Below are positions 25,466 through 34,511 of a stretch of DNA of 64,000 nucleotides, in pieces. Origin of the DNA: Kitasatospora gansuensis (lineage in GTDB: Bacteria; Actinomycetota; Actinomycetes; Streptomycetales; Streptomycetaceae); assembly GCF_014203705.1 (NCBI RefSeq), contig NZ_JACHJR010000001.1, positions 1,364,001 to 1,428,000 on the forward strand, written 5' to 3'. The notes under the pieces are model-generated. The model did not search any database and was not told the DNA's origin. It saw nothing but the letters and a program-made list of their open reading frames with translations. A program made the position numbers and the translations under genes. Position 1 is the stretch's first letter. The number at the start of each line of letters is the position of its first letter.

Positions 25466-25638
25466 GCACCCTCCCGAGGTGGAATCCGGCGGCCGGGCAG
25501 GACCAGGCCCCCGATGCCGGGAAACGTACACAGCGTCACTGACAAGCACGCTCCGCTACCGTCTTCGGGGTTTGTCGGCCCGAGCTGTGATACTCGGGGA
25601 CGGTCCTGGTGAGTACGAAACGTGTGGGGGTTGGGTAC

Positions 25639-26808
25639 GTGCGGCTGCTGCACACCTCGGACTGGCACCTGGGCCGGTCGTTCCACCGGGAGAACCTGAT
25701 CGCCGCGCAGCGCGCCTTCCTCGACCACCTGGTCGCGGTGGTCCGCGAGCAGGGCGTCGAGGCGGTGCTGGTCGCCGGTGACGTCTACGACCGCGCGCTC
25801 CCCGGGCTCGACGCGGTCGAGCTCTTCGACGACGTGCTGCACCGGCTCGCCGAGCTCGGCGTGCCCACCGTCTTCATCAGCGGCAACCACGACTCGGCCC
25901 GCCGCCTCGGCGTCGCGGCCGGTCTGATCGGCCGGTCCGGCATCCACCTGCGGACGGATCCCGGCGCCGTCGCCGCCCCGGTGCTGCTCGCGGACGAGCA
26001 CGGTCCGGTCGCCGTCTACGGCCTGCCCTACCTGGAGCCCGCGCTGACCCGGGAGCGGTTCGGCCTGGCCAAGGGCGGCCACGAGCAGGTGCTCGGCGCG
26101 GCGATGGACCAGGTCAGGGCCGATCTGACGACCCGTCCGGCGGGCACCAGGGCGGTCGTGCTGGCGCACGCCTTCGTGACCGGCGGCGAGGTCAGCGACA
26201 GCGAGCGGGACCTCACCGTCGGCGGGGTGGCGAGCGTGCCGTCCGCCGTCTTCGACGGGGTGCACTACGCCGCCCTGGGCCACCTGCACGGCAGCCAGAC
26301 GATCGCCCCGCACCTGCGCTACAGCGGCTCCCCGATCGCCTACTCGTTCTCCGAGGCGGACCACCGCAAGACCATGTGGCTGGTCGACCTGGCCGCCGAC
26401 GGCTCGGTCGCGGCGGAGCGGATCGACTGCCCGGTGCCCCGGCCGCTGGCCCGCCTGCGCGGCCGGCTGGACGAGCTGCTGACCGAGGAGAGGTACGCCC
26501 GGCACGAGGCCGCCTGGGTGCAGGCCACCCTGACCGACCCGGCCCGGCCCGCCAACCCGATGGAGCAGCTCCGCAAACGCTTCCCGCACACCCTCCAGCT
26601 GCTCTTCGAGCCCGACCTCGTCCCCGGCGACCGGCAGGAGTCGTACGCCGCCCGGGTCAGCGGCCGGACGGACCTGGAGGTCGCCGAGGGCTTCGTCCGG
26701 CACGTCCGCCCGGGGACGGAGCCGGACGAGACCGAGCGGGCCTGGCTGCGGACGGCGTTCGAGACCGTCCGCGAGCAGGGCGACCGGAAGGCGGAGCTGC
26801 CGCGATGA
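25639..26808 (+). CDS. sbcD: DNA repair exonuclease SbcCD, nuclease subunit SbcD
   Basis: 389 residues, a Mre11/SbcD calcineurin-like phosphoesterase. Metal-binding motifs in order are DWHLGR (start), GDVYDRA, GNHDS, HAFVTGG and GHLHGSQ. With SbcC it cleaves hairpins and protein-blocked DNA ends. The C-terminal capping domain follows from about 270. GTG 25639 is preferred because it starts exactly at the conserved VRLLHTSDWHLG and follows a G-rich ribosome site; GTG 25609 in the same frame has none. Its stop overlaps the sbcC start in an ATGA junction. Confidence 0.95.
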   Translation: MRLLHTSDWHLGRSFHRENLIAAQRAFLDHLVAVVREQGVEAVLVAGDVYDRALPGLDAVELFDDVLHRLAELGVPTVFISGNHDSARRLGVAAGLIGRSGIHLRTDPGAVAAPVLLADEHGPVAVYGLPYLEPALTRERFGLAKGGHEQVLGAAMDQVRADLTTRPAGTRAVVLAHAFVTGGEVSDSERDLTVGGVASVPSAVFDGVHYAALGHLHGSQTIAPHLRYSGSPIAYSFSEADHRKTMWLVDLAADGSVAAERIDCPVPRPLARLRGRLDELLTEERYARHEAAWVQATLTDPARPANPMEQLRKRFPHTLQLLFEPDLVPGDRQESYAARVSGRTDLEVAEGFVRHVRPGTEPDETERAWLRTAFETVREQGDRKAELPR

Positions 26809-29800
26809 GGCTCCATCAGCTGACCGTCACCGCGTTCGGCCCGTTCGCGGGCACCGAGCGGGTCGACTTCGACGACCTGGCCGCCGCCGGTCTCTTCCTG
26901 CTCCGGGGCGCCACCGGCGCGGGCAAGAGCAGCGTGCTGGACGCCGTCTGCTTCGCGCTCTACGGCGAGGTGCCGGGCGCCCGCAAGGGCAACCCGCTGC
27001 GCAGCGACCACGCCCCGGCCACCGTGCCCACCGCCGTCGAGCTGGAGCTCACCCTCGGCGGGCAGCGGCTGCGGATCGTCCGCAGCCCCGAGCAGCTCCG
27101 GCCCAAGCTGCGCGGCACCGGGCTGACCACCATGAAGCCGGAGACCCTGCTCAGTGAGTGGGTCACCGACACCGGGGAGGGCGATCCTGGCTGGCGGGCG
27201 CTCAGCCGCTCGCACCAGGAGGCGGGCGAGCAGATCCACCGGCTGGTCGGGATGAGCCGGGAGCAGTTCTGCCAGGTGGTGCTGCTGCCGCAGGGCGACT
27301 TCGCGCGCTTCCTGCGGGCCGACACCACCGAGCGCGCCAAGCTGCTCCGGCAGCTCTTCGACACCGGCCGGTTCGACCAGGTGGAGCGCTGGCTGACCGA
27401 TCAGCGCATCAAGCACGAGGCCACCGTCAAGGAGGGCAGGCAGCGACTGCACTCGCTCGCCACCCGGGCCGAGGAGGCGGCCGGGGCGGCCGCCGTCCCG
27501 CTGGCCGAGCAGGTGCCGGAGGGCGCCGGGGCCGAGGAGTTCCTCGGCTGGGCCGCGATCCTGCGCACCGACGCGGCCGAGCGGGCCACCGTCACCGCCC
27601 TCGCCCTGGCCGCCGCCGAGCGGGGCCACGGCGCGGCCCAGCTGGCCCTGCAGCGGGCCACCGAGCTGGCGGGGCGTCAGCAGCGGCACCGTCAGGCGGT
27701 GCTGGCCGCAGGCGAGTTGGCCGGCTCTGCCGACCGCTACCGGCAGGACCTGGAGCGCCTCGGCACCGCCCGGCAGGCCGCCACCGTCGAGCCGGTGCTG
27801 CGCCACCACGCCACCGCCGACGGCGCCCACGCGGCGGCCGTCCGGGCCGAGCAGCGCAGCCGGGCCGCGCTCACCGGGCTCGTCGCCGAGGCCGACGCCT
27901 CGCGGCTGGCGGAGTACGAACGTGAACTGCGCGCCGAGTTCGGCCGGCTGGACGCCGCCCGGGCCGACGAACGGCGGCTCGCCGAAGCACTCCGGGAGCG
28001 CGAGCAGCTGGGGCACGAGCTGCTCCGGGCCGAGGAGTTGGCGGAGGAGGCGGCGGACTGGCTGGTCGACTTCGACGGCCGGTTCAAGCAGCTCCAGGAG
28101 CGGCAGGCCGAGGCCCGCACCGCCGAGGCCAGGGTCGAGCAGCTGGATGCCCGGCGCATCGAACTCCGCGACCGGCTCACCGCCGCCGCCGAGCGGGACC
28201 GCCTCCGCGCCGGGATCACCACCGCCGAACGGGAGTTGGACACCCTCCGGGCCGCCGCCAACGACGCCCGCGAGCGCAGCCTCGACCTGCGCGAACGCCG
28301 CCTGACCGGGATGGCCGCCGAGCTGGCCGGTCAGCTCACCGCCGGTGACCCCTGCCGGGTCTGCGGCTCGGCCGAACACCCGGCCCCGGCCCGGCCGGCC
28401 GACGGTCTGGTCCGGGCCGAGGACGAGCAGCGGGCCACCGCCGCCCAGCAGCAGGCCGAGCGCCACCGGGACAGCGCCGAGCAGGCCCTGCTCACGCTTC
28501 GGGTGGCCGAGGCGAAAGCCGTCGGCGCGGCCGGTGATCAGTCCGCGGACCAGCTGCGCACGGCGCTCGCGGAGGCCGACCGGCAGCACCGCGAGGCGCT
28601 CGGCAGCGCCGACTCCCTCGGACAACTCGGTCGACAAATCGACCAGTTGACCGAGGAGCAGACCACCCGGCGGACGCGTCAGCAGGAGGCCAGGGTCCGC
28701 GCCGCCGAACTGACCACCCGGCTCGGCTCGCTGGCCACCGAGCAGCAGGAGCTGACCGCCCGGATCGGCGCCGTACTCGGCGACGCCCCGTCGGTCGCCG
28801 CCCGGTCGGCCGCCCTCACCGCCCTGGCCGACACGGTCGCCGCCGCCTTGGCGGCCGTCCGCACCTGCGCCGAGACCGAGGCCCGACTCGCCGAGGCCGA
28901 GCGGGAGTTGGCCGAGGTCAGTGCCCGGGCCGGGTTCGCCTCCCCGGCCGAGGCGGCGGCCGCCCTGCTGCCCGCCGCCGAGTACCGGGCCCTGCAGGAC
29001 CGGCTGGAGCGCGACCGGGCCGAGCGCGAGGAGGTCGAACGCCGGCTGGCCGAACCGGAGCTGGTCGAAGCCGCCGCCCTGCCCCCCGTCGATCCGGCGG
29101 CCGCCCAGCTGACGTACCAGCAGGCCACCGCCCGGCTCCGGGAGGCGTCCGCCGCCGACAGCGCGGCCCGCCAGCGGACGGCCGCGCTCGCCCGGCTGGG
29201 CGGGCAGCTCGCCGAGCTGGCCGTCGCACTGGGCCCCGCGCTGGAGCAGTACGAGCGGATCAAGCGGCTGGCCGAGCTGGCCGCCGGGACGTCCGGTGAG
29301 AACGCGCTCCGGATGCGCCTGGAGTCGTACGTGCTGGCGGCCCGGCTGGAGCAAGTCGCGGCGGCGGCCAGCGGCCGGCTGGTCCGGATGTCCAGCGGCC
29401 GCTACACCCTGGTGCACAGCGACGGCCGGGCGGCGGGCAACCGGCGCTCCGGCCTGGCCCTGCGGGTGGTCGACGCCTGGACGGGGCTGGACCGCGACAC
29501 CGCCACCCTCTCCGGCGGCGAGAGCTTCTTCGCCTCGCTCGCCCTGGCCCTGGGCCTGGCGGACGTGGTCACCGACGAGTCGGGCGGGATGCCGCTGGAC
29601 ACCCTCTTCATCGACGAGGGCTTCGGCAGCCTGGACGAGCAGGCGCTCGAAGAGGTGCTCGACGTGTTGGACGGCCTGCGGGAGCGGGACCGCGCGGTCG
29701 GCATCGTCAGCCACGTCGCCGACCTGCGTTCCCGCATCCCGGCCCAGCTGCTGGTGCACAAGGGCCGCCACGGCTCCACCCTGCGGGTGGCCGACCGCGA

Positions 29801-29810
29801 GGAGCACTGA
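26805..29810 (+). CDS. sbcC: DNA repair exonuclease SbcCD, ATPase subunit SbcC
   Basis: 1001 residues, Rad50/SMC-like. Walker A GATGAGKSS lies near 31-39 and the Q-loop region follows (CQVVLLPQGDFARFL). Two long Ala/Glu/Arg-rich coiled coils flank a zinc hook C517-R-V-C520. The C-terminal ATPase half has the signature LSGGESFFASLAL and Walker B TLFIDEGFGSLD. Hook cysteines pair two SbcC molecules through zinc, while the heads bind SbcD. ATG 26805 overlaps the sbcD stop, so the complex is translated in a coupled way. Confidence 0.95.
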   Translation: MRLHQLTVTAFGPFAGTERVDFDDLAAAGLFLLRGATGAGKSSVLDAVCFALYGEVPGARKGNPLRSDHAPATVPTAVELELTLGGQRLRIVRSPEQLRPKLRGTGLTTMKPETLLSEWVTDTGEGDPGWRALSRSHQEAGEQIHRLVGMSREQFCQVVLLPQGDFARFLRADTTERAKLLRQLFDTGRFDQVERWLTDQRIKHEATVKEGRQRLHSLATRAEEAAGAAAVPLAEQVPEGAGAEEFLGWAAILRTDAAERATVTALALAAAERGHGAAQLALQRATELAGRQQRHRQAVLAAGELAGSADRYRQDLERLGTARQAATVEPVLRHHATADGAHAAAVRAEQRSRAALTGLVAEADASRLAEYERELRAEFGRLDAARADERRLAEALREREQLGHELLRAEELAEEAADWLVDFDGRFKQLQERQAEARTAEARVEQLDARRIELRDRLTAAAERDRLRAGITTAERELDTLRAAANDARERSLDLRERRLTGMAAELAGQLTAGDPCRVCGSAEHPAPARPADGLVRAEDEQRATAAQQQAERHRDSAEQALLTLRVAEAKAVGAAGDQSADQLRTALAEADRQHREALGSADSLGQLGRQIDQLTEEQTTRRTRQQEARVRAAELTTRLGSLATEQQELTARIGAVLGDAPSVAARSAALTALADTVAAALAAVRTCAETEARLAEAERELAEVSARAGFASPAEAAAALLPAAEYRALQDRLERDRAEREEVERRLAEPELVEAAALPPVDPAAAQLTYQQATARLREASAADSAARQRTAALARLGGQLAELAVALGPALEQYERIKRLAELAAGTSGENALRMRLESYVLAARLEQVAAAASGRLVRMSSGRYTLVHSDGRAAGNRRSGLALRVVDAWTGLDRDTATLSGGESFFASLALALGLADVVTDESGGMPLDTLFIDEGFGSLDEQALEEVLDVLDGLRERDRAVGIVSHVADLRSRIPAQLLVHKGRHGSTLRVADREEH

Positions 29811-29833
29811 GCGGCGGCTCAGCCCGGTCGCTC

Positions 29834-30034
29834 TCAGCCGGAGCAGGCGATCCGCTGCGCCTCCTGCCAGGCGCAGACCGGGCAGAGCGTCACGCCCGGC
29901 TGGTCGGCCGGCAGCTCGGTGGGCTCGCCGCACAGCACGCAGTCCGCCCGGGGGCCGTCCCCGACCGCCGGGGTCAGCGCCGCCACGGCGTCGACGGCGG
30001 GCGCCACGTCACACTGCTGGGTCTCGTCGCTCAT
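29834..30034 (-). CDS. small zinc-ribbon-like protein
   Basis: 66 residues, acidic. Two CxxC knuckles, CVLC and CPVC, are 18 residues apart and would bind one zinc ion. The C-terminus is WQEAQRIACSG. Proteins of this kind occur widely in streptomycetes without an assigned role; adaptor or nucleic-acid binding is possible. Convergent with sbcC, 23 bases from its stop. Confidence 0.75.
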   Translation of the reverse strand: MSDETQQCDVAPAVDAVAALTPAVGDGPRADCVLCGEPTELPADQPGVTLCPVCAWQEAQRIACSG

Positions 30035-30069
30035 GCCCCAACCCTACGGCGCCCGGTCCGGCCCCGGGC

Positions 30070-30495
30070 TCAGCCCAGGAAGGACAGCCGGACGGTGCGC
30101 CGGGGGTTGTCGCCGTTGGTGTCCACCAGGACCACGGACTGCCAGACCCCGAGGGCCAGTTGGCCGCCGATCACCGGCAGCGTGGCGTGCGGGGCGACCA
30201 GCCCGGGGAGCACGTGGTCGCGGCCGTGGCCCGGACTGCCGTGCCGGTGGCGCCAGCGGCCGTCGGCCGGGAGCAGCTCGCGCAGGGTGGCCAGCAGGTC
30301 GTCGTCACTGCCCGCACCGACCTCGATCACCGCGATCCCGGCGGTGGCGTGCGGGACGAAGACGTTCAGCAGTCCGTCCCGGCCGGGGGCCACGTTCTCC
30401 AGGAAGGCCGTGCAGTGCTGGGTGATGTCCAGGGCCACCTCACCGCTGCCGGTGGTGAGGTCGATGGTGTGGGAGTGGAAGGAGGTGTCCGCCAT
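30070..30495 (-). CDS. YjbQ/UPF0047 family protein (secondary thiamine-phosphate synthase-like)
   Basis: 141 residues, the normal length for this single-domain family. The conserved core is present: VPHATAGIAVIEV, then PGHGRDHVLPGLVAPHATLPV, and IGGQLALGVWQSVVLVDTNG. Family members have weak thiamine-phosphate synthase activity in vitro, but the physiological role is uncertain. ATG 30495 is preferred; an in-frame extension to 30555 runs through a terminator hairpin. It lies 35 bases downstream of the zinc-ribbon gene's start, on the same strand. Confidence 0.88.
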   Translation of the reverse strand: MADTSFHSHTIDLTTGSGEVALDITQHCTAFLENVAPGRDGLLNVFVPHATAGIAVIEVGAGSDDDLLATLRELLPADGRWRHRHGSPGHGRDHVLPGLVAPHATLPVIGGQLALGVWQSVVLVDTNGDNPRRTVRLSFLG

Positions 30496-30532
30496 GCGCC
30501 CATCCTCGCACCCGGGGGCGGGTACGCGGAAA

Positions 30533-30560
30533 ACCCGATGGACCGTCAGGTCCATCGGGT
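30533..30560 (-). terminator. terminator hairpin for the 88-residue gene
   Basis: Perfect 12-bp stem ACCCGATGGACC (30533-30544) with its complement at 30549-30560 and a GTCA loop. On the minus strand it is followed by TTTCC. It lies 17 bases past the stop at 30578 and before the YjbQ gene. Confidence 0.75.
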
Positions 30561-30577
30561 CGCCCGGAGGCGGGGTG

Positions 30578-30844
30578 TCAGCCCCGACTGCCGAACAGGC
30601 TGCGCTTGAGCCGCCGGAGCGGCGCCAGCAGCATCACCCGGGTCGTCCGGCGCGGAGCGGCCAGGGTGCTCACCCCACGGGGTGTCAGTTCCCTTATCAG
30701 GCCGAGCGCTTCGGCGGTGTCGACCGCCGAGATGGCCGGCGCACCGAGCACCGAGAGATGGCGATCGAGCCGGCGGCCGGTCGAGCCGACGCCGCACTGG
30801 ATCGCCGGCACTCGAGGCCGGGACCGCACTTGCATGTGTTCCAT
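30578..30844 (-). CDS. conserved small basic hypothetical protein
   Basis: 88 residues, rich in Arg and Leu (RRLDRHLSVLG, LLAPLRRLKRSLFGSR). The middle, AISAVDTAEALGLIRELTPRGV, is likely helical. There is no signal peptide, membrane helix or metal motif. I recall similar proteins in streptomycetes but no function. ATG 30844 has GTGGGAAA just upstream; a second ATG six bases further in (MQVRSRP) is an alternative. It ends in a good terminator and faces a long divergent gap. Confidence 0.65.
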   Translation of the reverse strand: MEHMQVRSRPRVPAIQCGVGSTGRRLDRHLSVLGAPAISAVDTAEALGLIRELTPRGVSTLAAPRRTTRVMLLAPLRRLKRSLFGSRG

Positions 30845-31497
30845 CAGTTTCCCACCCCTACGAGGCGCCAGGGCCGTGAGGCGAAGACTATCCGTGAGTG
30901 GTGGGCTTCGCGCAACCGTCCTGGTGTTCTGCCACCGTATCGTGCGAAGTGAACTGACGCTCCACCAGATCTCGGCGACCCCGGTCACGACTGCGCATCG
31001 GCCGGGTCCGTGGAATGGACCGCCTCGCAGTCGGCAGTCGGTCTGGAAAATTCAGAAAGTGAACACATCCAGGGGATTGACGAGGCCGAAACCTACAAGC
31101 AATATCTGTAGTAACGCCGAAAGGCGCCCCGGAGTCCGTCGAATACGTTCGACAGATGAAGGAACAACTGCTTCCGACACCAGGTGAGCCACTGTCCGGC
31201 CGTCTCGACGCTGCGGCGGCCCGGCTTCGAACTGGTGGACGGACCGGCGGTCGACCGCTGAGGGTCGGTCGGATCGCCAAAACCGGACTGCCGGTGCTCG
31301 CGCTCGCACGGCGCGGCACCGGCGGTCGCTTTTTCCGGCCTGCCCGGACCGGCTCGGCCCACCGGACCCGCCCCGGACCCGCCCCGGACCCCGCCCTGGC
31401 CGACCTGGACCGCAGCCCGCCGCGCCGGGCCCAGTAGAGTGGCGCCAGAACCGGGCGGCTGCCCCTCGCCCCGGCATCCCCAGCGGAGTGAACCAGC
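30845..31497. other. 653-base intergenic region before the glycosyltransferase gene
   Basis: I find no convincing gene. The first half has lower G+C than the genome (31030-31160), with a candidate promoter at 31077-31105. A palindrome GTCGAA-TACG-TTCGAC (31138-31153) follows. A 93-codon frame at 31156-31437 has a composition unlike real proteins here. The long leader suggests that the downstream cell-wall gene has regulated transcription or a structured 5' UTR. Confidence 0.5.
31077..31105 (+). promoter_or_regulatory. candidate sigma-70-type promoter
   Basis: TTGACG (31077-31082) and CAATAT (31100-31105) are separated by 17 bases, the ideal spacing for the housekeeping sigma factor HrdB. It reads toward the glycosyltransferase gene, leaving a leader of nearly 400 bases. 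Confidence 0.35.
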
Positions 31498-33672
31498 GTG
31501 AGCCCCCTCCTCAGCATCGTGCTGCCGGTCCACGGCGTTGAGCGTTACCTGCCGCGCTGCCTCGACTCGCTGGCCGGACCGCCCGACGGCAGCGTCGAGC
31601 TGATCGCGGTGGACGACCTCTCCCCCGACGGCTGCGGCGCGATCCTCGACGAGCAGGCCACCCGCGACCCGCGCCTGCGGGTGCTGCACCTGACGGAGAA
31701 CCAGGGCCTCGGCGGCGCCCGCGAGGTCGGCCTGGCCCAGGCCACCGGCACGTACGTCTGGTTCGTCGACAGCGACGACTGGCTGCCCGAGGGCACCCTC
31801 GACGCCCTGCTGGCCGAGCTCCGCGCCGAGCAGGCCACCGAGCCGCCGGTGGACGTGCTGCTCACCGACTTCACCCACATCTACCCCGACGGCAGCACCG
31901 AGCCCAACCCCTGGCGGCACCTGCTGCGCGACTCCCCGCTGGTGGCCGGCTGCACCGCCGCCGACCACCCGGCGCTGTTCCAGAGCGTGATGTCGGTGTG
32001 GAACAAGGTCTTCCGCCGGCAGTTCCTGCTCGACCTCGACGTGGCCTTCGGCCGCGGCTACTACGAGGACATCTCGGTCACCTACCCCGCCCTGCTCACC
32101 GGGCGGCTGCGCTACCTCGACCGCTCCTGCTACAACTACCGCCGCGGGCGCCCCGGCGCGATCACCGCCACCGCCTCGCCCAAGCACGCGGACGCCTTCG
32201 CCCAGTACGACGCCATCTTCCGGGTGCTCGACCGCCCCTCGGCCGACCCGGGCCCGGCCCTGCGCCGCCTGGTCTTCGACCGGACGGTCCGTCAGGCGCT
32301 CACCGTGTACGACACCCCCGGCCTGGTGCCGGCCGACCTGCGGGCGGACTTCTTCGCCCGGATCGCCGACCACTTCGCCCGGCACCGCCCCGCCGACTAC
32401 ACCTTCCCCGGCGGCCTGCGCGGCGTCCAGTACCGGCTGGTCGCCCGGGGCGCCCGGATCGCGTACGGCGAGCTGCGCCGGGGCGGGCAGCTGCCGCGCG
32501 CGCTCAAGCGCCAGGCCGGGGCGGTCGCACCGGCGCTGCGCAAGGGCGTCCGCAGCGGGGCCCGGTTCACCGCGTACAACACCTTCCGGCGGCTACCGCT
32601 GGACGAGCACCTCGCGGTCTACGCGGCGTACTGGTACCGCGGCTTCGCCTGCAACCCGGCGGCGATCTACCGGAAGGCGCTCGAGCTGGCGCCCCAGGTG
32701 CGCGGGGTCTGGGTGGTGGAGACCAAGGCGCAGGCCGCCACGCTGCCCGCCGGGGTGCCGTACGTGCTGGTGAACACCCCGGCCTATCTGCGGCTGATGG
32801 CCACCGCCAAATATTTCGTCAACAATGTCAACTTCCCGCACACCATGGCCAAGCGGCCCGGCACCGTGCACGTGCAGACCCAGCACGGCACCCCGGTGAA
32901 GGCGATGGGCATGGACCTGAAGGACCATCCGGCCGCCGCCGACGGCATGGACTTCGACCGGCTGCTCGAGGCGGTCGGCCGCTGGGACTACCTGGTCTCC
33001 CCCAATCCGCACACCAGCGAGCACTTCACCCGGGCCTTCCCCGGCCGCTACGAGCTGCTGGAGACCGGCTACCCACGCAACGACCGGCTCGCCCTGGCCA
33101 CCCCCGCCGAGGTGGCCGACGTCCGGTCCCGGCTCGGGCTGCCGGCCGGGCGGCGCACGGTGCTCTACGCGCCGACCCACCGGGAGGGGCAGGGCGGCTA
33201 CGACCCGCTGCTCGACCTGCGCGAACTGGCCGAGAAGCTCGGCCCCGGCTACACGCTGCTGGTCCGCGCCCACTACTTCCACAGCGGCGGGGCGGGCGAA
33301 CTGACGGCGGGTCCGCATGCGGCGGAGGTGGTCGACGTCTCCGCCCACCCCGTGGTCGAGGACCTCTACCTGGCGGCGGACGTGCTGGTCACGGACTACT
33401 CCTCGATGATGTTCGACTACGCGGTGCTGGACCGGCCGGTCGTCGTCTACGCCCCCGACTGGGAGCAGTACCGCCGGGTCCGCGGCGTCTACTTCGACCT
33501 GCTCGCCTTCCCGCCCGGCGCGGTCGCCACCGAACCCGGCGCACTCGTCGAGGCGCTGCTCGCCGGCGACCCGGCGCCGGACGCGCGGGCCGCCTTCCGG
33601 GAGCGGTTCTGCCCCTGGGACGACGGTGGGGCCGCGGAGCGCGTGGTCCGGCGGATCTTCCCGACGGAGTAG
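31498..33672 (+). CDS. bifunctional GT2 glycosyltransferase / CDP-glycerol glycerophosphotransferase (TagF-like)
   Basis: 724 residues in two enzymes. Residues about 1-220 are a family 2 glycosyltransferase (SIVLPVHGVERYLPRC, the nucleotide site VDDLSPDG, and the DxD region VDSDDW). Residues about 350-720 are a CDP-glycerol:poly(glycerophosphate) glycerophosphotransferase (VNNVNFPHTMAKRPGT, QTQHGTPVKAMG, GYPRND, YAPTHREGQ, VTDYSSMMFDYAVLDRP). Such proteins build teichoic-acid-like polymers at the inner face of the membrane. GTG 31498 has GGAG about ten bases upstream. The 3' neighbour, plsC, makes membrane phospholipid, so the pair touches envelope synthesis, but the 170-base gap suggests separate promoters. 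Confidence 0.9.
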   Translation: MSPLLSIVLPVHGVERYLPRCLDSLAGPPDGSVELIAVDDLSPDGCGAILDEQATRDPRLRVLHLTENQGLGGAREVGLAQATGTYVWFVDSDDWLPEGTLDALLAELRAEQATEPPVDVLLTDFTHIYPDGSTEPNPWRHLLRDSPLVAGCTAADHPALFQSVMSVWNKVFRRQFLLDLDVAFGRGYYEDISVTYPALLTGRLRYLDRSCYNYRRGRPGAITATASPKHADAFAQYDAIFRVLDRPSADPGPALRRLVFDRTVRQALTVYDTPGLVPADLRADFFARIADHFARHRPADYTFPGGLRGVQYRLVARGARIAYGELRRGGQLPRALKRQAGAVAPALRKGVRSGARFTAYNTFRRLPLDEHLAVYAAYWYRGFACNPAAIYRKALELAPQVRGVWVVETKAQAATLPAGVPYVLVNTPAYLRLMATAKYFVNNVNFPHTMAKRPGTVHVQTQHGTPVKAMGMDLKDHPAAADGMDFDRLLEAVGRWDYLVSPNPHTSEHFTRAFPGRYELLETGYPRNDRLALATPAEVADVRSRLGLPAGRRTVLYAPTHREGQGGYDPLLDLRELAEKLGPGYTLLVRAHYFHSGGAGELTAGPHAAEVVDVSAHPVVEDLYLAADVLVTDYSSMMFDYAVLDRPVVVYAPDWEQYRRVRGVYFDLLAFPPGAVATEPGALVEALLAGDPAPDARAAFRERFCPWDDGGAAERVVRRIFPTE

Positions 33673-33842
33673 GCCGCCACGGTCAAGGGCTCGGGCACTG
33701 CCGGTGGCTGACGCCGCGTGACGAGGATCGCAGCCGTTCGCTGAGCGGAGTGGTGGACGGCGGGCGGGGGTGATGACGTAACCTGCGGTCTGGCCTTGCG
33801 CCGGTCTTCCGGCGCGGGGGTAGTGGCGGCCAGGGAGACTAG

Positions 33843-34511
33843 ATGATCAACCTCATCACCAAGCTCGTGCTCAAGCCCGTGGCGAAGGCGATCTACCGCC
33901 CCGTCATCGAGGGGCTGGAGAACGTGCCGCGTGATGGCGGAGTGATCCTGGCGAGCAATCACCTGTCGTTCATCGACAGCGTGGTGATCCCGCTGACCGC
34001 GCCGCGCCGGGTGTTCTTCCTCGCCAAGGCCGAGTACTTCACCGGCACCGGCCTCAAGGGTGCGCTGTCCAGGGCGCTCTTCCAGGCGCTCAACGCCGTC
34101 CCGGTGGAGCGCGGCGAGATCAAGGCCGCCCAGGCGGCGCTGGACTCGGCGCTGGAGATCCTGCGCGAGGGCAAGGCGTTCGGCATCTACCCGGAGGGCA
34201 CCCGTTCGCTGGACGGGCGGCTGTACCGGGGCAAGACCGGGGTGGCCTGGCTGGCGCTGACCGCCGGGGTGCCGGTGGTGCCGGTGGCGCTGGAGGGGCC
34301 GGCGGACATCCTGCCGGTCGGCAAGCGGATCCCCCGGCTGCGCAAGGTGACCGTCCGGTTCGGCGAGCCGCTGCACTTCGACGAGCTGCACGGCCAGGCC
34401 CGTTCGGCCCGGGCCCGGCGCGAGGTCACCGACCAGGTGATGGCGGCGATCCACGAGCTCTCCGGCCAGGAGCTGGCCGAGGTCTACAACGAGCGCCCGA
34501 TGGCGGCCTGA
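33843..34511 (+). CDS. plsC: 1-acyl-sn-glycerol-3-phosphate acyltransferase
   Basis: 222 residues, normal for PlsC. The acyltransferase motif H-x4-D is NHLSFID (about 40-46), the glycerol-phosphate-binding motif is YPEGTRS and the later VPVVPVAL is conserved. It transfers an acyl chain to lysophosphatidate to give phosphatidate at the cytoplasmic membrane. ATG 33843 follows a G-rich leader. The 3' end overlaps the convergent ABC transporter gene by 28 bases. Confidence 0.92.
   Translation: MINLITKLVLKPVAKAIYRPVIEGLENVPRDGGVILASNHLSFIDSVVIPLTAPRRVFFLAKAEYFTGTGLKGALSRALFQALNAVPVERGEIKAAQAALDSALEILREGKAFGIYPEGTRSLDGRLYRGKTGVAWLALTAGVPVVPVALEGPADILPVGKRIPRLRKVTVRFGEPLHFDELHGQARSARARREVTDQVMAAIHELSGQELAEVYNERPMAA

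Noticed and set aside
26340..29933. A 1197-codon minus-strand open frame
   Set aside because: Antisense of sbcC (and the end of sbcD), Gly/Arg/Gln-rich with no motif; sbcC carries every expected domain.
31156..31437. A 93-codon plus-strand ORF before the glycosyltransferase
   Set aside because: Composition (Arg, Gly, Pro, Thr) and codon use are not those of neighbouring genes, no ribosome site fits, and it overlaps likely regulatory sequence.
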